A program made the position numbers and the translations under genes. From Methylomonas methanica MC09 (GTDB taxonomy: Bacteria > Pseudomonadota > Gammaproteobacteria > Methylococcales > Methylomonadaceae), in NCBI RefSeq assembly GCF_000214665.1, contig NC_015572.1:3224001-3288000 (forward strand): a DNA stretch of 64,000 bases, in the 5' to 3' direction. How positions within the stretch are numbered: position 1 is the first letter of the stretch; each line of letters begins with the position of its first letter. Below are positions 31,392 to 41,933 of this stretch, piece after piece. The notes under the pieces are model-generated. The model was not told the DNA's origin, did not search any database, and worked only from the letters and a program-made list of their open reading frames with translations.

Positions 31392-31643
31392 ATGAGTAAA
31401 TCCGCCATATCCTGCAATTTACATGACTATGTGGAGATTGCTTGTCTATATCATTATCAGGTTAAGTTGACGCTCCGAGATCGGCAAACCATCGAAGGCA
31501 AAGCTATCGATACCCTAAGCAGTGCGAATAAATGCGAATACCTGCTTATCGACACCGGTCAAAAGCAGCAAATTGAACTGAATCAATTAAAAAAACTTCA
31601 AGTTTTGACACCTAACGCACGATTTACGGAAGTCATATTTTAA
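31392..31643 (+). CDS. Rho-binding antiterminator (Rof/YaeO family)
   Basis: An 83-residue protein matching the Rof family, which binds Rho and inhibits termination. The N-terminal ISCNLHDYVEIACLYHYQVK corresponds to Rof's start up to its first strand. It is followed by LTLRDRQTIEGKAIDTLSSA and CEYLLIDT. The ATG follows GGGGATAG. It is monocistronic, between two gene-poor stretches. Assignment rests on pattern resemblance; Rof proteins diverge widely. Confidence 0.75.
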   Translation: MSKSAISCNLHDYVEIACLYHYQVKLTLRDRQTIEGKAIDTLSSANKCEYLLIDTGQKQQIELNQLKKLQVLTPNARFTEVIF

Positions 31644-32001
31644 TCCGGGCTGCCAACAGCAATATTGCTGAACAAGGCGTAATCCATCGTGCAGATGGAG
31701 AACATCTATGAATCCAAGAAGTACCGGTAGTACATAATAAATTTGATACCTCTAAAATAAAGTGTGGCCTGTGATACATATCTACGCTATCGAAGCCTAC
31801 CCAACGATTGCGCTGCAACAATGTCAGGTTTAGACTTGGCCTCGGACAGTGAGGTGGACGTTTATTACGACAGGGGCCAGGAACTTTATGATAGTTAGTC
31901 TTTATGCGAGGTTCCTTATCTTCACTTATTTTTACGCCGTCCGTCTTTTGTAACGCCGGATTGTCCTAACGACCTGTTAGCGCCCACTTATAGACGGCCA
32001 T
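31644..32001. other. gene-free stretch before the MHYT gene
   Basis: No convincing coding frame, riboswitch or terminator is seen in these 358 bases. It presumably contains the promoter of the MHYT-GGDEF gene. Confidence 0.5.
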
Positions 32002-33690
32002 ATGATGGCCCGGCCTCGGGAAAACCTTGAATCAATGAACAACCCCATGTCAACCGTTGCCGTATCGTATAACTACCCGCTGGTAGCACTTTCAGTCTTA
32101 CTTGCAATACTGGCCTCTTATGTTTCGCTGGAGCTGGCCCACCTAGCCGGAAAACCCCATCAAATAGAGCTGAAAGACCGCTGGCTAAGCATCAGTTCGT
32201 TGGCGCTAGCACTGGGCATATGGACAATGCACTTTATTGGCATGTTTGCATTCAAACTGCCTATTCCGGTGATTTACGATGGCTTTATGACCATTCTGTC
32301 GCTATTAATCGCCTTGGCGGGTAGTTTTTTCGGGTTTGCCACTTTGCTTATTCCATGCCCTATCCGGCGGACAGCCGCTCTGGGAGGCTGCATTATGGGA
32401 GCGGGTATCGCCGGCATGCACTATTTGGGCATGCATGCCATGCGTGTGGCGGCGGACATGCATTACAACCCCTTTCTGGTTGCTTTGTCCGTGCTGATTG
32501 CCGTTTTCGTTTCAGGCTTGGCCTTATGGATCGTAGGTTCTATCAAAGCCGGTAACATCGCTAAGACCACGCGTAATAAAATATTGGTCGCCGGCATGAT
32601 GGGCTTAGCCATTGCCTCTATGCATTATCTAGGCATGGCATCCGTAACCTTACAATTAAACGGCAGCACAGTAGACACGCACGGCTTTGTAATTGAAGGC
32701 GAACTAATGGCTACTACGCTGTCTTTTGCGGCTATTTTGCTTATCCTGTTCCCCTTGTACTCGGTCAATTACGAACATCGATTTTCGGACCGTTTGGCCA
32801 TCGAGTTGAAGCAATTGCGTATTAACGAAGCCAGGCTGCGTAAACTAATCGAAAATGCGCCTGATGCCTTTTTTGTACATGACGAGAATGGGCAACTGTT
32901 GGACGTTAATAAAGTCGCCTGCCTACAGTTAGGTTATACCCGGGAGGAGCTGTTATCTTCGTCGATCTTCCGGATTGCCGACAAACAAGAGCTGGTGAAA
33001 GCCATCTGTCCTTCTTTACTAAACACCGGAGGCAGCCAAATTCAGGGAACCTATATACGCAAAGACGGCAGTACGTTTCCGGTCGAGGTCAATATCACGG
33101 CCATCATGGACAATGGTAAAAAATATATTTTTGCGCTGGCGCGCGATGTGACGGAAACGGAAAAGCTAAAGTCGCATTTATCGAAGTTAGCCATGACCGA
33201 CGAGTTAACCGAACTCTACAATCGCCGGGCCTTTATATCCTGCCTGGACAAATCGTTATCAAGGGCCAGACGTAATGCTGAAAACCTTTCGGTACTGATG
33301 ATCGATATTGACTATTTTAAGCAAATTAACGACCTATACGGACACTATGTCGGTGACATAGCCCTGAAACACTTTTCCCATACGATCAAAAAGTCGATTA
33401 GACACGAGGATATCGTAGGTCGGCTGGGGGGTGAAGAGTTTGCAATTTTATTACCCAATACAAGTAAATACGAGGCCTCCGCACTGGCGGAAAAATTACG
33501 CAAGACATTGGAAGACAGTGTATTCGATCACGAGGAAAAAGAAATCGGCTTTACCGTCAGCATAGGGATAGCCTGCTTCGATCCCCCCGATATTAGCCCA
33601 ATGCTATTATTAAAAAACGCCGATCACGCACTTTATTTGGCCAAGGAAAATGGCAGAAATTGCGTGGTTAACTATTGCGCCGCCACCTGA
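32002..33690 (+). CDS. MHYT-PAS-GGDEF diguanylate cyclase
   Basis: A 562-residue membrane-bound enzyme. The first ~260 residues form an MHYT sensor of seven membrane helices with three M-H-x-x-G-M repeats (MHFIGMFAF, MHYLGMHAM, MHYLGMASV), thought to bind copper and sense a diatomic gas. A PAS domain follows (about 275-390: ENAPDAFFVHDENGQLLDVN). The GGDEF domain has GGEEF at 476-480, and an RHED inhibitory site lies five residues before it. It likely makes c-di-GMP in response to a redox or gas signal. The start is uncertain among ATGs at 32002, 32005, 32035 and 32047; 32035 would begin just before the first helix. Confidence 0.9.
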   Translation: MMARPRENLESMNNPMSTVAVSYNYPLVALSVLLAILASYVSLELAHLAGKPHQIELKDRWLSISSLALALGIWTMHFIGMFAFKLPIPVIYDGFMTILSLLIALAGSFFGFATLLIPCPIRRTAALGGCIMGAGIAGMHYLGMHAMRVAADMHYNPFLVALSVLIAVFVSGLALWIVGSIKAGNIAKTTRNKILVAGMMGLAIASMHYLGMASVTLQLNGSTVDTHGFVIEGELMATTLSFAAILLILFPLYSVNYEHRFSDRLAIELKQLRINEARLRKLIENAPDAFFVHDENGQLLDVNKVACLQLGYTREELLSSSIFRIADKQELVKAICPSLLNTGGSQIQGTYIRKDGSTFPVEVNITAIMDNGKKYIFALARDVTETEKLKSHLSKLAMTDELTELYNRRAFISCLDKSLSRARRNAENLSVLMIDIDYFKQINDLYGHYVGDIALKHFSHTIKKSIRHEDIVGRLGGEEFAILLPNTSKYEASALAEKLRKTLEDSVFDHEEKEIGFTVSIGIACFDPPDISPMLLLKNADHALYLAKENGRNCVVNYCAAT

Positions 33691-34017
33691 GATTTCTTTG
33701 TCGCCCTACCGCCAGTTTATTTTGGAACAACTCAACGAATTTGGAACTCCGCTCAAAACAGCACCTCCGGCAAAGATAACGGGAAGTTATTTCTGACCAC
33801 CCCCTTACCTGTAAATGCCGTTACACTATCGCCCATCCAATCATTCGCTTCAAAACGCTATATTAAAATTAAGGACGATATGACTGCGTGGCTGCTGCAG
33901 ACGGAAATATCCGAACGACGCTTTGTTCAATCAATCCTGTATAAATTCGCTCACCCCCGAAAATTGGAACATTGAGTCAGGCTGACGAAATGTTGTATTT
34001 TAGAACCTAAACACCAT
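33691..34017. other. gene-free stretch between convergent genes
   Basis: No ORF of note, repeat or RNA motif is recognisable. It separates the + strand MHYT gene from the minus-strand glnA and ends at the glnA terminator. Confidence 0.5.
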
Positions 34018-34054
34018 AAAAAACCCCGCTAAGCCAGATAACTTGCGGGGTTTT
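34018..34054 (-). terminator. glnA intrinsic terminator
   Basis: AAAACCCCGC (34020-34029) pairs with GCGGGGTTTT (34045-34054). Read on the minus strand, the stem ends in a run of T residues 36 bases after the glnA stop. Confidence 0.88.
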
Positions 34055-34090
34055 GGGTTGGCGTGGGCCTGCTTGAAACAGGCTTAACCG

Positions 34091-35500
34091 TTACAGGCTG
34101 TAGTACATATCGAACTCAACAGGGTGAGTGCTCATACGCAGACGAGTTACATCTTGTCTTTTCAGTTCGATGTAACCGTCGATAGCGTCGTCGGTAAATA
34201 CACCGCCACGGGTCAGGAACTCGCGATCCGCATCCAGAGCATCCAGAGCTGAATCCAGGGAGAACGCAACCTGAGGAATGGCTTTTTCTTCTTCCGGCGG
34301 CAAGTCGTACAAATCTTTATCCATAGCTTCGCCTGGATGAATTTTGTTTTGGATGCCGTCCAGACCTGCCATCAGCATGGCGGAGAAGGCCAAGTATGGG
34401 TTAGCGGTTGAATCCGGGAAACGTACTTCGATACGGCGACCTTTAGGATTGGTGACGTAAGGAATACGAATGGACGCAGAACGATTACGCGCGGAGTAAG
34501 CCAGCATAACAGGGGCTTCAAAGCCAGGTACCAGACGTTTGTAGCTATTGGTAGAGGCATTGGTCAAAGCGTTCAGGGCTTTAGCGTGCTTGATAATACC
34601 GCCAATATAGTAAAGCGCGGTTTCTGACAATCCGCCGTACAAATCACCGGAGAACAGGTTTACGCCGCCTTTAGCTAAAGACTGATGCACGTGCATACCG
34701 CTACCGTTGTCGCCAACCAGCGGTTTAGGCATAAATGTAGCGGTTTTACCGTAAGCATGGGCAATGTTGGCAACTACATATTTCAACTCTAATACTTCAT
34801 CGGCTTTTTTAACCAATGTGTTGAATTTCACGCCGATTTCGCATTGTCCGGCTGTCGCTACTTCGTGATGGTGAACTTCGGTAGTCATGCCGAGCTCTTC
34901 CAATACCAGACACATTGCTGAACGCATGTCTTGGAAAGAATCGACCGGCGGCACGGGGAAATAACCACCTTTAATGCCGGGGCGATGGCCGATGTTGCCG
35001 TTTTCGTAAACTTTTTCCGAGTTCCAGCCGGCTTCTTCGGAATCGATTTTGTATGAACAACCGCCCATCTCGGCAGACCAGCGCACGTCGTCGAAAATGA
35101 AGAATTCATTTTCCGGACCGAAAAACGCTGTGTCGGCGATGCCGGTGGATTGCATGTATGCTTCGGCGCGTTTAGCAATGGAGCGTGGATCGCGACCATA
35201 ACCTTGCATGTCTTTAGGTTCGATAATATCGCAACGCAAAATTACGGTTTTGTCATCGAAAAATGGATCGATCTTAGCGGTGCTTGGATCTGGCATCAGA
35301 ATCATATCGGATTCGTTGATATGCTTCCAACCGGCTACGGACGAACCATCGAACATATTGCCTTCCTCGAAGGTATCTTCGTCGATGGTGTGCGCAGGAA
35401 AAGTAACGTGCTGTTCTTTACCGCGGGTATCGCAAAAACGAAAATCGACGAATTGAACGTCGTTTTCTTGGATCATTTTAAGTACGTTCTCTACTGACAT
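34091..35500 (-). CDS. glnA: glutamine synthetase type I
   Basis: A 469-residue GSI that makes glutamine from glutamate, ammonium and ATP; it forms dodecamers. Signatures include [17 protein letters not shown], the catalytic [27 protein letters not shown] and [12 protein letters not shown]. The Tyr in [17 protein letters not shown] is the adenylylation site, so GlnE control is expected. The ATG at 35500 has GGAGA nine bases upstream; a TTG six bases earlier is too close to it. It leads the nitrogen block (porin, glnK-amt, glnB-amt), on the opposite strand to the PII/Amt genes. Confidence 0.97.
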   Translation of the reverse strand: MSVENVLKMIQENDVQFVDFRFCDTRGKEQHVTFPAHTIDEDTFEEGNMFDGSSVAGWKHINESDMILMPDPSTAKIDPFFDDKTVILRCDIIEPKDMQGYGRDPRSIAKRAEAYMQSTGIADTAFFGPENEFFIFDDVRWSAEMGGCSYKIDSEEAGWNSEKVYENGNIGHRPGIKGGYFPVPPVDSFQDMRSAMCLVLEELGMTTEVHHHEVATAGQCEIGVKFNTLVKKADEVLELKYVVANIAHAYGKTATFMPKPLVGDNGSGMHVHQSLAKGGVNLFSGDLYGGLSETALYYIGGIIKHAKALNALTNASTNSYKRLVPGFEAPVMLAYSARNRSASIRIPYVTNPKGRRIEVRFPDSTANPYLAFSAMLMAGLDGIQNKIHPGEAMDKDLYDLPPEEEKAIPQVAFSLDSALDALDADREFLTRGGVFTDDAIDGYIELKRQDVTRLRMSTHPVEFDMYYSL

Positions 35501-35582
35501 CGGCAAAGGTCTCCTACAGAATAATTGTTATAATTTAATGAGTGTAAAACGGCAATAACAATATCATCAATTTTTACAAAGA

Positions 35583-35624
35583 GCCACAGCAACAAATGCG
35601 AAATTTACGCGTTGTTGCTGTGGC
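35583..35624 (-). terminator. hairpin between porin and glnA
   Basis: GCCACAGCAACAA (35583-35595) and its exact complement TTGTTGCTGTGGC (35612-35624) form a 13-bp stem with a 16-base loop. It lies 35 bases after the porin stop and probably ends that transcript. The T-run is poor. Confidence 0.65.
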
Positions 35625-35658
35625 TTATTTGATGAATTGCAATTTAAGCTCTTAAGCC

Positions 35659-36858
35659 TTAGAACGTAACAATCATATCCATTGCCACGCCGAGCTGGTC
35701 GAACTCGTTGCCGTCATCATAAGCCTTGACGCCATCACCGTCAGCACCGAAATAGTCATAACGCAATTCCGGACGTAATTTCAGCCAAGCATTTGGCGCA
35801 TAGTTCAAGCCTGCTGTAACGGCATAAAAGCTACCACCGGAACCGATACCCGTACGGTAACCTTGACTGTCTCTAAACCATTCCGCGCGAACGCCCGCAC
35901 CCAGTTTATCGTTGATATCGTAAGTCAAGTATTGATTGACGCCGTACCAGTCAGCGTTTTGGCCGCCGTTTGCCGCGCCATTTTGGTATACACCGAAGTC
36001 ATGTTGCAGCACGTAATGCAATTTTTCGGTAAAGCTGTGCTGCAAAACCACGCTGTACATGGTGGTGTTAATGTTGTCTGTCTGGTTGGTATCGCCACTG
36101 ATTAACGAGATAGCCAGTGAGGTATCGTCGCTAGGTGAAATGGTAACGCCACCCAAGAAATCCCACGCGCCCGGTTGTTGACGGAAATTATCCCAGCCAT
36201 TTACCGCACCGCCCGTAACCGACAGCCAATCATTGATGTCATAGCTAAGCAATGCGCCGGTATGGGTAAACGGTTCGCCGTATTGCATGGTATAGGCATG
36301 CGAATAGAAAAAATTATCCGGTGATGTGACGACCTCATAACCTATGATGGTATAGAAGTGACCGATTTTCGCTGTAATACCATTCCCGAATGGCGCATAG
36401 ATTTCGGCATAGGCTTGCGGAAATGCCACATCGTAAAAACGCTCGCCTTCCCCTGGAGAGTTACCGTTATTTCTGGGGATCATCCGGTCATCCCAACCGG
36501 TGGCTTGAGTTCTGCGGGAATCGGTACCGAACATAAAATCCACCCGGCCACCAAAGTCCCATCCACTACCTTTATTAACGGCTTTTTCCGCGAACAGATT
36601 AAGCTGATTCAATTGAAACTCGTTGATCCGATCGTTAAAGGTAATAGGTGAATTAGAATTGGATGGGGCGTTGTGAGATGCGTAAGTAATACCGCCGCTA
36701 GCCCAACCGCCAACATTAATACCTGTACTCTTAGTAAAAGCACTTTCATTAACGTTATAACCACTTAAGGACTCGATCATCCCGGCATCATCCGCCTGAA
36801 CATTTGCAGCCACCAACGCTAAGCTACCAGTTATTAATGAGGGTATGATTTTTTTCAT
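35659..36858 (-). CDS. outer-membrane beta-barrel porin (OmpL/BBP2-like)
   Basis: A 399-residue outer-membrane protein. The signal peptide (MKKIIPSLITGSLALVAANV) is cleaved near QADD. The mature part is rich in alternating aromatic/polar strands (GWASGGITYASHN, GWDFGGRVDFMFG, GHFYTIIGYEVV) and ends in Phe, as barrel proteins do. It resembles the putative beta-barrel porin-2 family. The solute is unknown, but a sigma-54-type promoter 37 bases upstream and shared NtrC-like sites suggest nitrogen-limited expression, perhaps for a small nitrogen compound. Confidence 0.8.
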   Translation of the reverse strand: MKKIIPSLITGSLALVAANVQADDAGMIESLSGYNVNESAFTKSTGINVGGWASGGITYASHNAPSNSNSPITFNDRINEFQLNQLNLFAEKAVNKGSGWDFGGRVDFMFGTDSRRTQATGWDDRMIPRNNGNSPGEGERFYDVAFPQAYAEIYAPFGNGITAKIGHFYTIIGYEVVTSPDNFFYSHAYTMQYGEPFTHTGALLSYDINDWLSVTGGAVNGWDNFRQQPGAWDFLGGVTISPSDDTSLAISLISGDTNQTDNINTTMYSVVLQHSFTEKLHYVLQHDFGVYQNGAANGGQNADWYGVNQYLTYDINDKLGAGVRAEWFRDSQGYRTGIGSGGSFYAVTAGLNYAPNAWLKLRPELRYDYFGADGDGVKAYDDGNEFDQLGVAMDMIVTF

Positions 36859-36893
36859 AATTTATTTCTCCAGTAAACATTCGAATCCTATAA

Positions 36894-36909
36894 AGCACTT
36901 TCCATGCCA
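36894..36909 (-). promoter_or_regulatory. sigma-54 promoter of the porin gene
   Basis: Read on the minus strand: TGGCATGGAAAGTGCT, with the required GG-N10-GC spacing. The -12 GC lies about 37 bases before the porin ATG. Confidence 0.75.
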
Positions 36910-36971
36910 TATAAAATATCAATAAAATTCAAGAAGATACATAAATAAACCTATCCAAATTTCACCAAAAC

Positions 36972-36986
36972 GCACCATAAATGTGC
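36972..36986. promoter_or_regulatory. NtrC-like site 1
   Basis: GCACCATAAATGTGC has the GCAC-N7-GTGC form of an NtrC site. It lies upstream of both divergent sigma-54 promoters. Confidence 0.7.
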
Positions 36987-36993
36987 GCCACAC

Positions 36994-37009
36994 GCACCAT
37001 ATTTGTTGC
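36994..37009. promoter_or_regulatory. NtrC-like site 2 (weaker)
   Basis: GCACCATATTTGTTGC has a strong left half-site and an imperfect right half. It is 22 bases from site 1, two helical turns, as in paired NtrC enhancers. Confidence 0.55.
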
Positions 37010-37135
37010 TAAATGCCTATTTTTTGTTGTTAAACAACAAGCGTTGTCAGCCTATACCCAATCAACGCCCTCTTTTTTGAAGGCTTAGACTTACCTGGAA
37101 AGCAACGTGATCCAAAATGACGCAAAACGATCCAC

Positions 37136-37628
<493 letters not shown>

Positions 37629-37649
37629 ATCATTAAGCAGGAGAAACAA

Positions 37650-38912
37650 GTGGAAAACTTAAACAAAGTTGTTGAACTGAGTTATGCGCTGGATACCTTT
37701 TATTTCTTGATGACGGGCGCTTTAGTCATGTGGATGGGTGCCGGCTTCGCCATGCTGGAAGCGGGTTTGGTTCGGGCCAAAAACACCACAGAAATTTTAA
37801 CCAAAAATATTGCGCTGTTTGCGATTGCTTGCACCATGTATTTGTTGTGCGGCTACGGCATTATGTATCCCAGCGAGGCCGTTAACAGCGTCTGGCCCGG
37901 CATAAGTTTTTTGATTAGCCCCGACCACACCGTGGAAGAAGTGTTGGCCAGCAACGGCGAAACGTATTATTCCGGACTGGCCGACTTTTTCTTCCAGGTT
38001 GTGTTCGTAGCGACCGCCATGTCCATTGTGTCCGGCGCCGTTGCGGAACGCATGAAATTATGGTCCTTTTTATTGTTCGCAGTGGTTATGACCGGATTTA
38101 TTTATCCGATTCAAGGCTACTGGAAATGGGGTAAAGGCTTTTTGGATGCACTGGGCTTTTTGGATTTCGCCGGCTCCGGCGTAGTTCATTTGTGCGGTGC
38201 GACCGCGGCATTGGCCGGCGTATTACTGTTAGGCGCACGCAAAGGCAAATACGGACCAAACGGGGAAGTGATTCCGATTCCCGGCAGCAACCTGCCTTTA
38301 GCAACCTTGGGAACTTTCATCTTGTGGATGGGCTGGTTTGGATTCAACGGCGGATCCGAACTCAAGGTTTCCGATGTAGGTGAAGCTAACTCGGTGGCCA
38401 TGGTCTTCGTAAATACCAACGCTGCAGCGGCCGGCGGCTTGATCGCTGCCCTGTTGGTTTCCCAATTGAAATTCGGCAAAGCGGATTTATCCATGGTACT
38501 GAACGGCGCATTGGCCGGCTTGGTCGCTATTACCGCGGAACCTTTGACACCGACACCGCTGGTGGCGACGCTAATTGGTGCAGCCGGTGGCGTATTGGTT
38601 TTCTTTGCCATTATCTTCATGGATAAAGTTAAACTGGACGACCCCGTGGGCGCCCTATCGGTACACGGCGTAGTCGGAATCTGGGGCTTGCTGGCTGTCT
38701 GCATCACTAATCCCGACGCTAAATTATCCGCTCAACTGATCGGTATCGCCTGCATCTTCGGTTTTGTGTTTGTATCCAGCGCGCTGACCTGGTTTGTGAT
38801 CAAAGCTACCGTAGGTATCCGCGTCAGCGAGGAAGATGAATACCACGGCGTGGACTTTTCCGAATGCGGTATGGAAGCGTATCCTGAGTTTACTGATAGT
38901 AGTAAAGGCTAA
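37650..38912 (+). CDS. amtB: ammonium transporter, first copy
   Basis: A 420-residue polytopic inner-membrane Amt protein, about 11 helices. The twin pore histidines are expected in GSGVVHLCGATAAL and LSVHGVVGIWG. The FLDFAGSGVVH and WFGFNGGSELKV signatures are present. No signal peptide is seen: it starts straight into MENLNKVVELSYALDTFYF. The start is a GTG at 37650 preceded by AGGAGA. It is co-transcribed with glnK. Confidence 0.94.
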   Translation: MENLNKVVELSYALDTFYFLMTGALVMWMGAGFAMLEAGLVRAKNTTEILTKNIALFAIACTMYLLCGYGIMYPSEAVNSVWPGISFLISPDHTVEEVLASNGETYYSGLADFFFQVVFVATAMSIVSGAVAERMKLWSFLLFAVVMTGFIYPIQGYWKWGKGFLDALGFLDFAGSGVVHLCGATAALAGVLLLGARKGKYGPNGEVIPIPGSNLPLATLGTFILWMGWFGFNGGSELKVSDVGEANSVAMVFVNTNAAAAGGLIAALLVSQLKFGKADLSMVLNGALAGLVAITAEPLTPTPLVATLIGAAGGVLVFFAIIFMDKVKLDDPVGALSVHGVVGIWGLLAVCITNPDAKLSAQLIGIACIFGFVFVSSALTWFVIKATVGIRVSEEDEYHGVDFSECGMEAYPEFTDSSKG

Positions 38913-38935
38913 TTTAAGCGTCTCCGCCTAAACCG

Positions 38936-38962
38936 GCGGGCGTCTTCGGACGCCCGCTTTTT
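38936..38962 (+). terminator. terminator after amt 1
   Basis: A 9-bp GC-rich stem GCGGGCGTC/GACGCCCGC closed by a C(TTCG)G tetraloop, followed by TTTTT. Confidence 0.92.
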
Positions 38963-38975
38963 GCGTTTGCAGCAA

Positions 38976-38990
38976 GCACTCCTTTGGTGC
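38976..38990. promoter_or_regulatory. NtrC-like site upstream of second PII gene
   Basis: GCAC-N7-GTGC (GCACTCCTTTGGTGC), about 90 bases before the second PII ATG. I see no well-spaced sigma-54 element between it and the gene. Confidence 0.5.
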
Positions 38991-39066
38991 AATTGTCACG
39001 TCGTAAATTGTATGTTGCCCGGGAATTAATTATGATTGTCGGCAGGCTTGATTCTTTAATCACTAA

Positions 39067-39417
<351 letters not shown>

Positions 39418-39446
39418 GTCTGTCCGGATAAGCTAAGTCTAGCCAA

Positions 39447-39488
39447 AAAATCGCCTCTATCTACGTTCGCGTAGATAGAGGCGATTTT
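39447..39488 (+). terminator. terminator after second PII gene
   Basis: A 19-bp perfect stem from AAAATCGCCTC to GAGGCGATTTT with a TTCG loop. It separates this PII gene from the second amt. The stem is A/T-ended on both sides, so it can act in both directions. Confidence 0.92.
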
Positions 39489-39543
39489 GTTGTATCGGGC
39501 ATAGTGTTATTTAGAAGGCAGCCATAAAAATAAGAATATAAAA

Positions 39544-40830
39544 ATGACAACTAATAAATTTATCATACTTACAAGCTTACTTTTCTTGCCGCAATGGGCA
39601 TCGGCAGATGAGATTAACCAAGCCAATACCGCATGGGTTTTAACCTCTACCGCGTTGGTGCTGTTCATGACCATACCCGGCCTGTCACTATTTTATGGCG
39701 GCTTGGTGCGTAGCAAAAACGTGCTGTCCGTATTAATGCAATGCTTTGCCATCACCTGCCTGGTATCGCTGATGTGGCTGGCTGGGGTGTATAGCTTTAT
39801 TTTCGCCGACGGCGGCGATTGGCAAAAATTTTTAGGCGGCGGCACGAAAATATTTTTGCCCGATATGACGACCAGCAATTTAATCGGCGATATTCCGGAA
39901 ACCGTGTACTTCATGTTTCAAATGACGTTCGCCATCATCACGCCGGCCTTGATTGTGGGCGGTTTTGCCGAGCGCATGAAGTTTTCCGCCATGTTATGGT
40001 TTAGCGCGTTATGGCTGGTTGTGGTGTACATGCCGATTTGCCACTGGATTTGGGGCGGAGGCTGGCTGGCGGACATGGGCGTGAAAGACTTTGCCGGCGG
40101 CATTGTGATTCACATCAATGCCGGCATCGCCGCACTGGTTGCCGCTTTAGTGCTTGGCCCCAGACGCGGTTTCCCCACCGTTGCCATGCCGCCGCATAAC
40201 ATGACCATGGTCGTTACCGGCGCCGGCATGCTGTGGTTCGGTTGGTTCGGCTTTAACGGCGGCAGCGCCCTGACCGCCGATGGCAGCGCCGGCATGGCTA
40301 TTGCTGTAACTCACATTGCCGCCGCGGCCGGTTCGTTAACCTGGATGACCATCGAATGGCTACGCTTCGGCAAACCCAGCGTGCTGGGTATCGTCACCGG
40401 CATGGTAGCCGGACTGGGTACCATTACCCCCGCCTCCGGTTTTGTAGGCCCCATCGGCGGGTTGGTCATCGGCGTGGTCGCCGGTGCCGTGTGTTTTTAT
40501 GCCACCCAATATATCAAACGCGGTTTAAAAATCGACGACTCCCTGGACGTATTTCCCGTACATGGTGTGGGCGGTTGCGTCGGTTCTATTTTGACCGGCG
40601 TATTTGCGGCGGAAAGCTTCGGCGGCTTGGGCCTGGACGGTGTGAGCATAATGGATCAGGTCGGCGTACAAGCCTTGGCGGTGATCGTAACACTGACTTG
40701 GAGCGGACTATTTAGTTACCTGATATTGAAGTTTATCGATGTAACCATGGGTGTCCGAGTCAACGAAGACGAAGAGGTACAAGGCCTGGATATCGTCCTA
40801 CATGAAGAAACCGGCTATCACAATCTGTAA
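39544..40830 (+). CDS. amt: ammonium transporter, second copy
   Basis: A 428-residue Amt with a cleavable signal peptide (FIILTSLLFLPQWASA), as in E. coli AmtB and unlike the first copy. It has SLFYGGLVRSKNVLSV, the Amt signature around DFAGGIVIHINAGIAAL, and the pore His regions IHINAG and FPVHGVGGCVG. The sequences of the two Amts are quite different, pointing to separate subfamilies rather than a recent duplication. A terminator sits between it and the PII gene, so read-through or its own promoter must supply expression. Confidence 0.94.
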   Translation: MTTNKFIILTSLLFLPQWASADEINQANTAWVLTSTALVLFMTIPGLSLFYGGLVRSKNVLSVLMQCFAITCLVSLMWLAGVYSFIFADGGDWQKFLGGGTKIFLPDMTTSNLIGDIPETVYFMFQMTFAIITPALIVGGFAERMKFSAMLWFSALWLVVVYMPICHWIWGGGWLADMGVKDFAGGIVIHINAGIAALVAALVLGPRRGFPTVAMPPHNMTMVVTGAGMLWFGWFGFNGGSALTADGSAGMAIAVTHIAAAAGSLTWMTIEWLRFGKPSVLGIVTGMVAGLGTITPASGFVGPIGGLVIGVVAGAVCFYATQYIKRGLKIDDSLDVFPVHGVGGCVGSILTGVFAAESFGGLGLDGVSIMDQVGVQALAVIVTLTWSGLFSYLILKFIDVTMGVRVNEDEEVQGLDIVLHEETGYHNL

Positions 40831-40865
40831 TCCTTAGGCTGTCGGGTTAAAATAAGGCTTTGTTT

Positions 40866-40890
40866 GCGGAGCGGCATTTCGCCGCTCCGC
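40866..40890 (+). terminator. hairpin after amt 2
   Basis: GCGGAGCGGC and GCCGCTCCGC pair perfectly around ATTTC. Only ATTCCTT follows, so termination strength is uncertain. Confidence 0.6.
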
Positions 40891-40913
40891 ATTCCTTATC
40901 ACCCGAGAACAAC

Positions 40914-41678
40914 ATGCCTATTACCCTCGAAACTCTGGAAAAAATCGTACGCGCCGCCGGCAGCGTAGCGATGACCTACTTCAATGATCTGGACCAGCTG
41001 GCGATCAATAAAAAAAGCGCCCGCGATCTGGTCACCGACGCCGACGTAGCCGTCGAAAATTACCTGAAGCAAGCGCTGCACGAACATAGCCCGGAGTACG
41101 GTTTTTGGGGAGAAGAAAGCGGCAAGACGGCCAACCAAACCAGCCGTTGGATTGTCGACCCGATAGACGGCACCCATTCCTTTTCCAAGGGCCAATATTT
41201 TTGGGGCGTCAGCGTGGCATTGGAAATCGATGGCGAACTATTGCTGGGCGCGGTGTATGGCCCGGCTTTGGATGACTATTATTGTGCTGAAAAAGGCAAG
41301 GGTGCTTTTAAAAACGGCAAACCGATACGCGTATCCGACGAGACCAGTCTGGCCACCAGCATGGTATCGACCGGTTTCGCCTGCCTGCGTCAATATCTGG
41401 AAGATAATAATCTGGCCCGTTTCGGACGCATTGCGCAAGCCACTACCGGCCAACGCCGCTTGGGTTCGGCGGCCCTGGATTTATGTACCGTCGCCGACGG
41501 ACAAGTGGATGCATTTTGGGAACAGGAGCTTAATTTATACGACGTGGCGGCAGGCGCGCTGATTGCCATGGAAGCCGGCGGCACTGTTACCGACTTCAAA
41601 GGCAATCCCGGCGTATTTCCAAAACAAATTCTGGCCACCAACGGCAAAATACTCGATCAAATTTTGCCATTGATGTAA
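40914..41678 (+). CDS. inositol-monophosphatase-family phosphatase (possibly histidinol-phosphatase)
   Basis: A 254-residue Mg2+-dependent phosphatase. The metal sites are seen in DLVTDADVAVENYL, GEESG and WIVDPIDGTHSFSKG, with the C-terminal WEQELNLYDVAAGALIAMEAGG. It resembles the HisN-type histidinol-phosphatases as much as SuhB. Known substrates in the family also include inositol phosphates, fructose-1,6-bisphosphate and PAP, so the substrate is open. The ATG at 40914 gives the family N-terminus; the frame opens 54 bases earlier inside the preceding hairpin. Confidence 0.85.
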   Translation: MPITLETLEKIVRAAGSVAMTYFNDLDQLAINKKSARDLVTDADVAVENYLKQALHEHSPEYGFWGEESGKTANQTSRWIVDPIDGTHSFSKGQYFWGVSVALEIDGELLLGAVYGPALDDYYCAEKGKGAFKNGKPIRVSDETSLATSMVSTGFACLRQYLEDNNLARFGRIAQATTGQRRLGSAALDLCTVADGQVDAFWEQELNLYDVAAGALIAMEAGGTVTDFKGNPGVFPKQILATNGKILDQILPLM

Positions 41679-41771
41679 GCGTCCGCACCACGGGTTTTAC
41701 GCCGTCAACCACGCTGAATTGTTCGCAAGTCGTTGTGGGCCCGCATTCTCGCAACGACAGCCGAAAAAATT

Positions 41772-41800
41772 TGCCCGCAAAACGAATTTCGTAGCGGGCA
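41772..41800 (+). terminator. hairpin downstream of the phosphatase gene
   Basis: TGCCCGC and GCGGGCA pair around a 15-base loop and are followed by TAAATTATT. An adjacent GTCGTTG/CAACGAC pair lies just upstream. Confidence 0.5.
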
Positions 41801-41933
41801 TAAATTATTGATTGCAGGTTAAGCACATCTCCCGACACCCATAGCGTCTTCTAACGCTTTGTCGTTATCCAATATCCGGAAATTAAAGGTATGATAGCTT
41901 CAGCTTACCTAAAATGTATCGGTTGAGATATAG

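Noticed and set aside
31644..32001. Possible c-di-GMP riboswitch before the MHYT-GGDEF gene
   Set aside because: I could not find the conserved GEMM loop motifs in these 358 bases.
34018..35658. A sigma-54 promoter in front of glnA
   Set aside because: No GG-N10-GC element with good flanks could be found in the 150 bases upstream of glnA, so I do not call one despite the nitrogen context.
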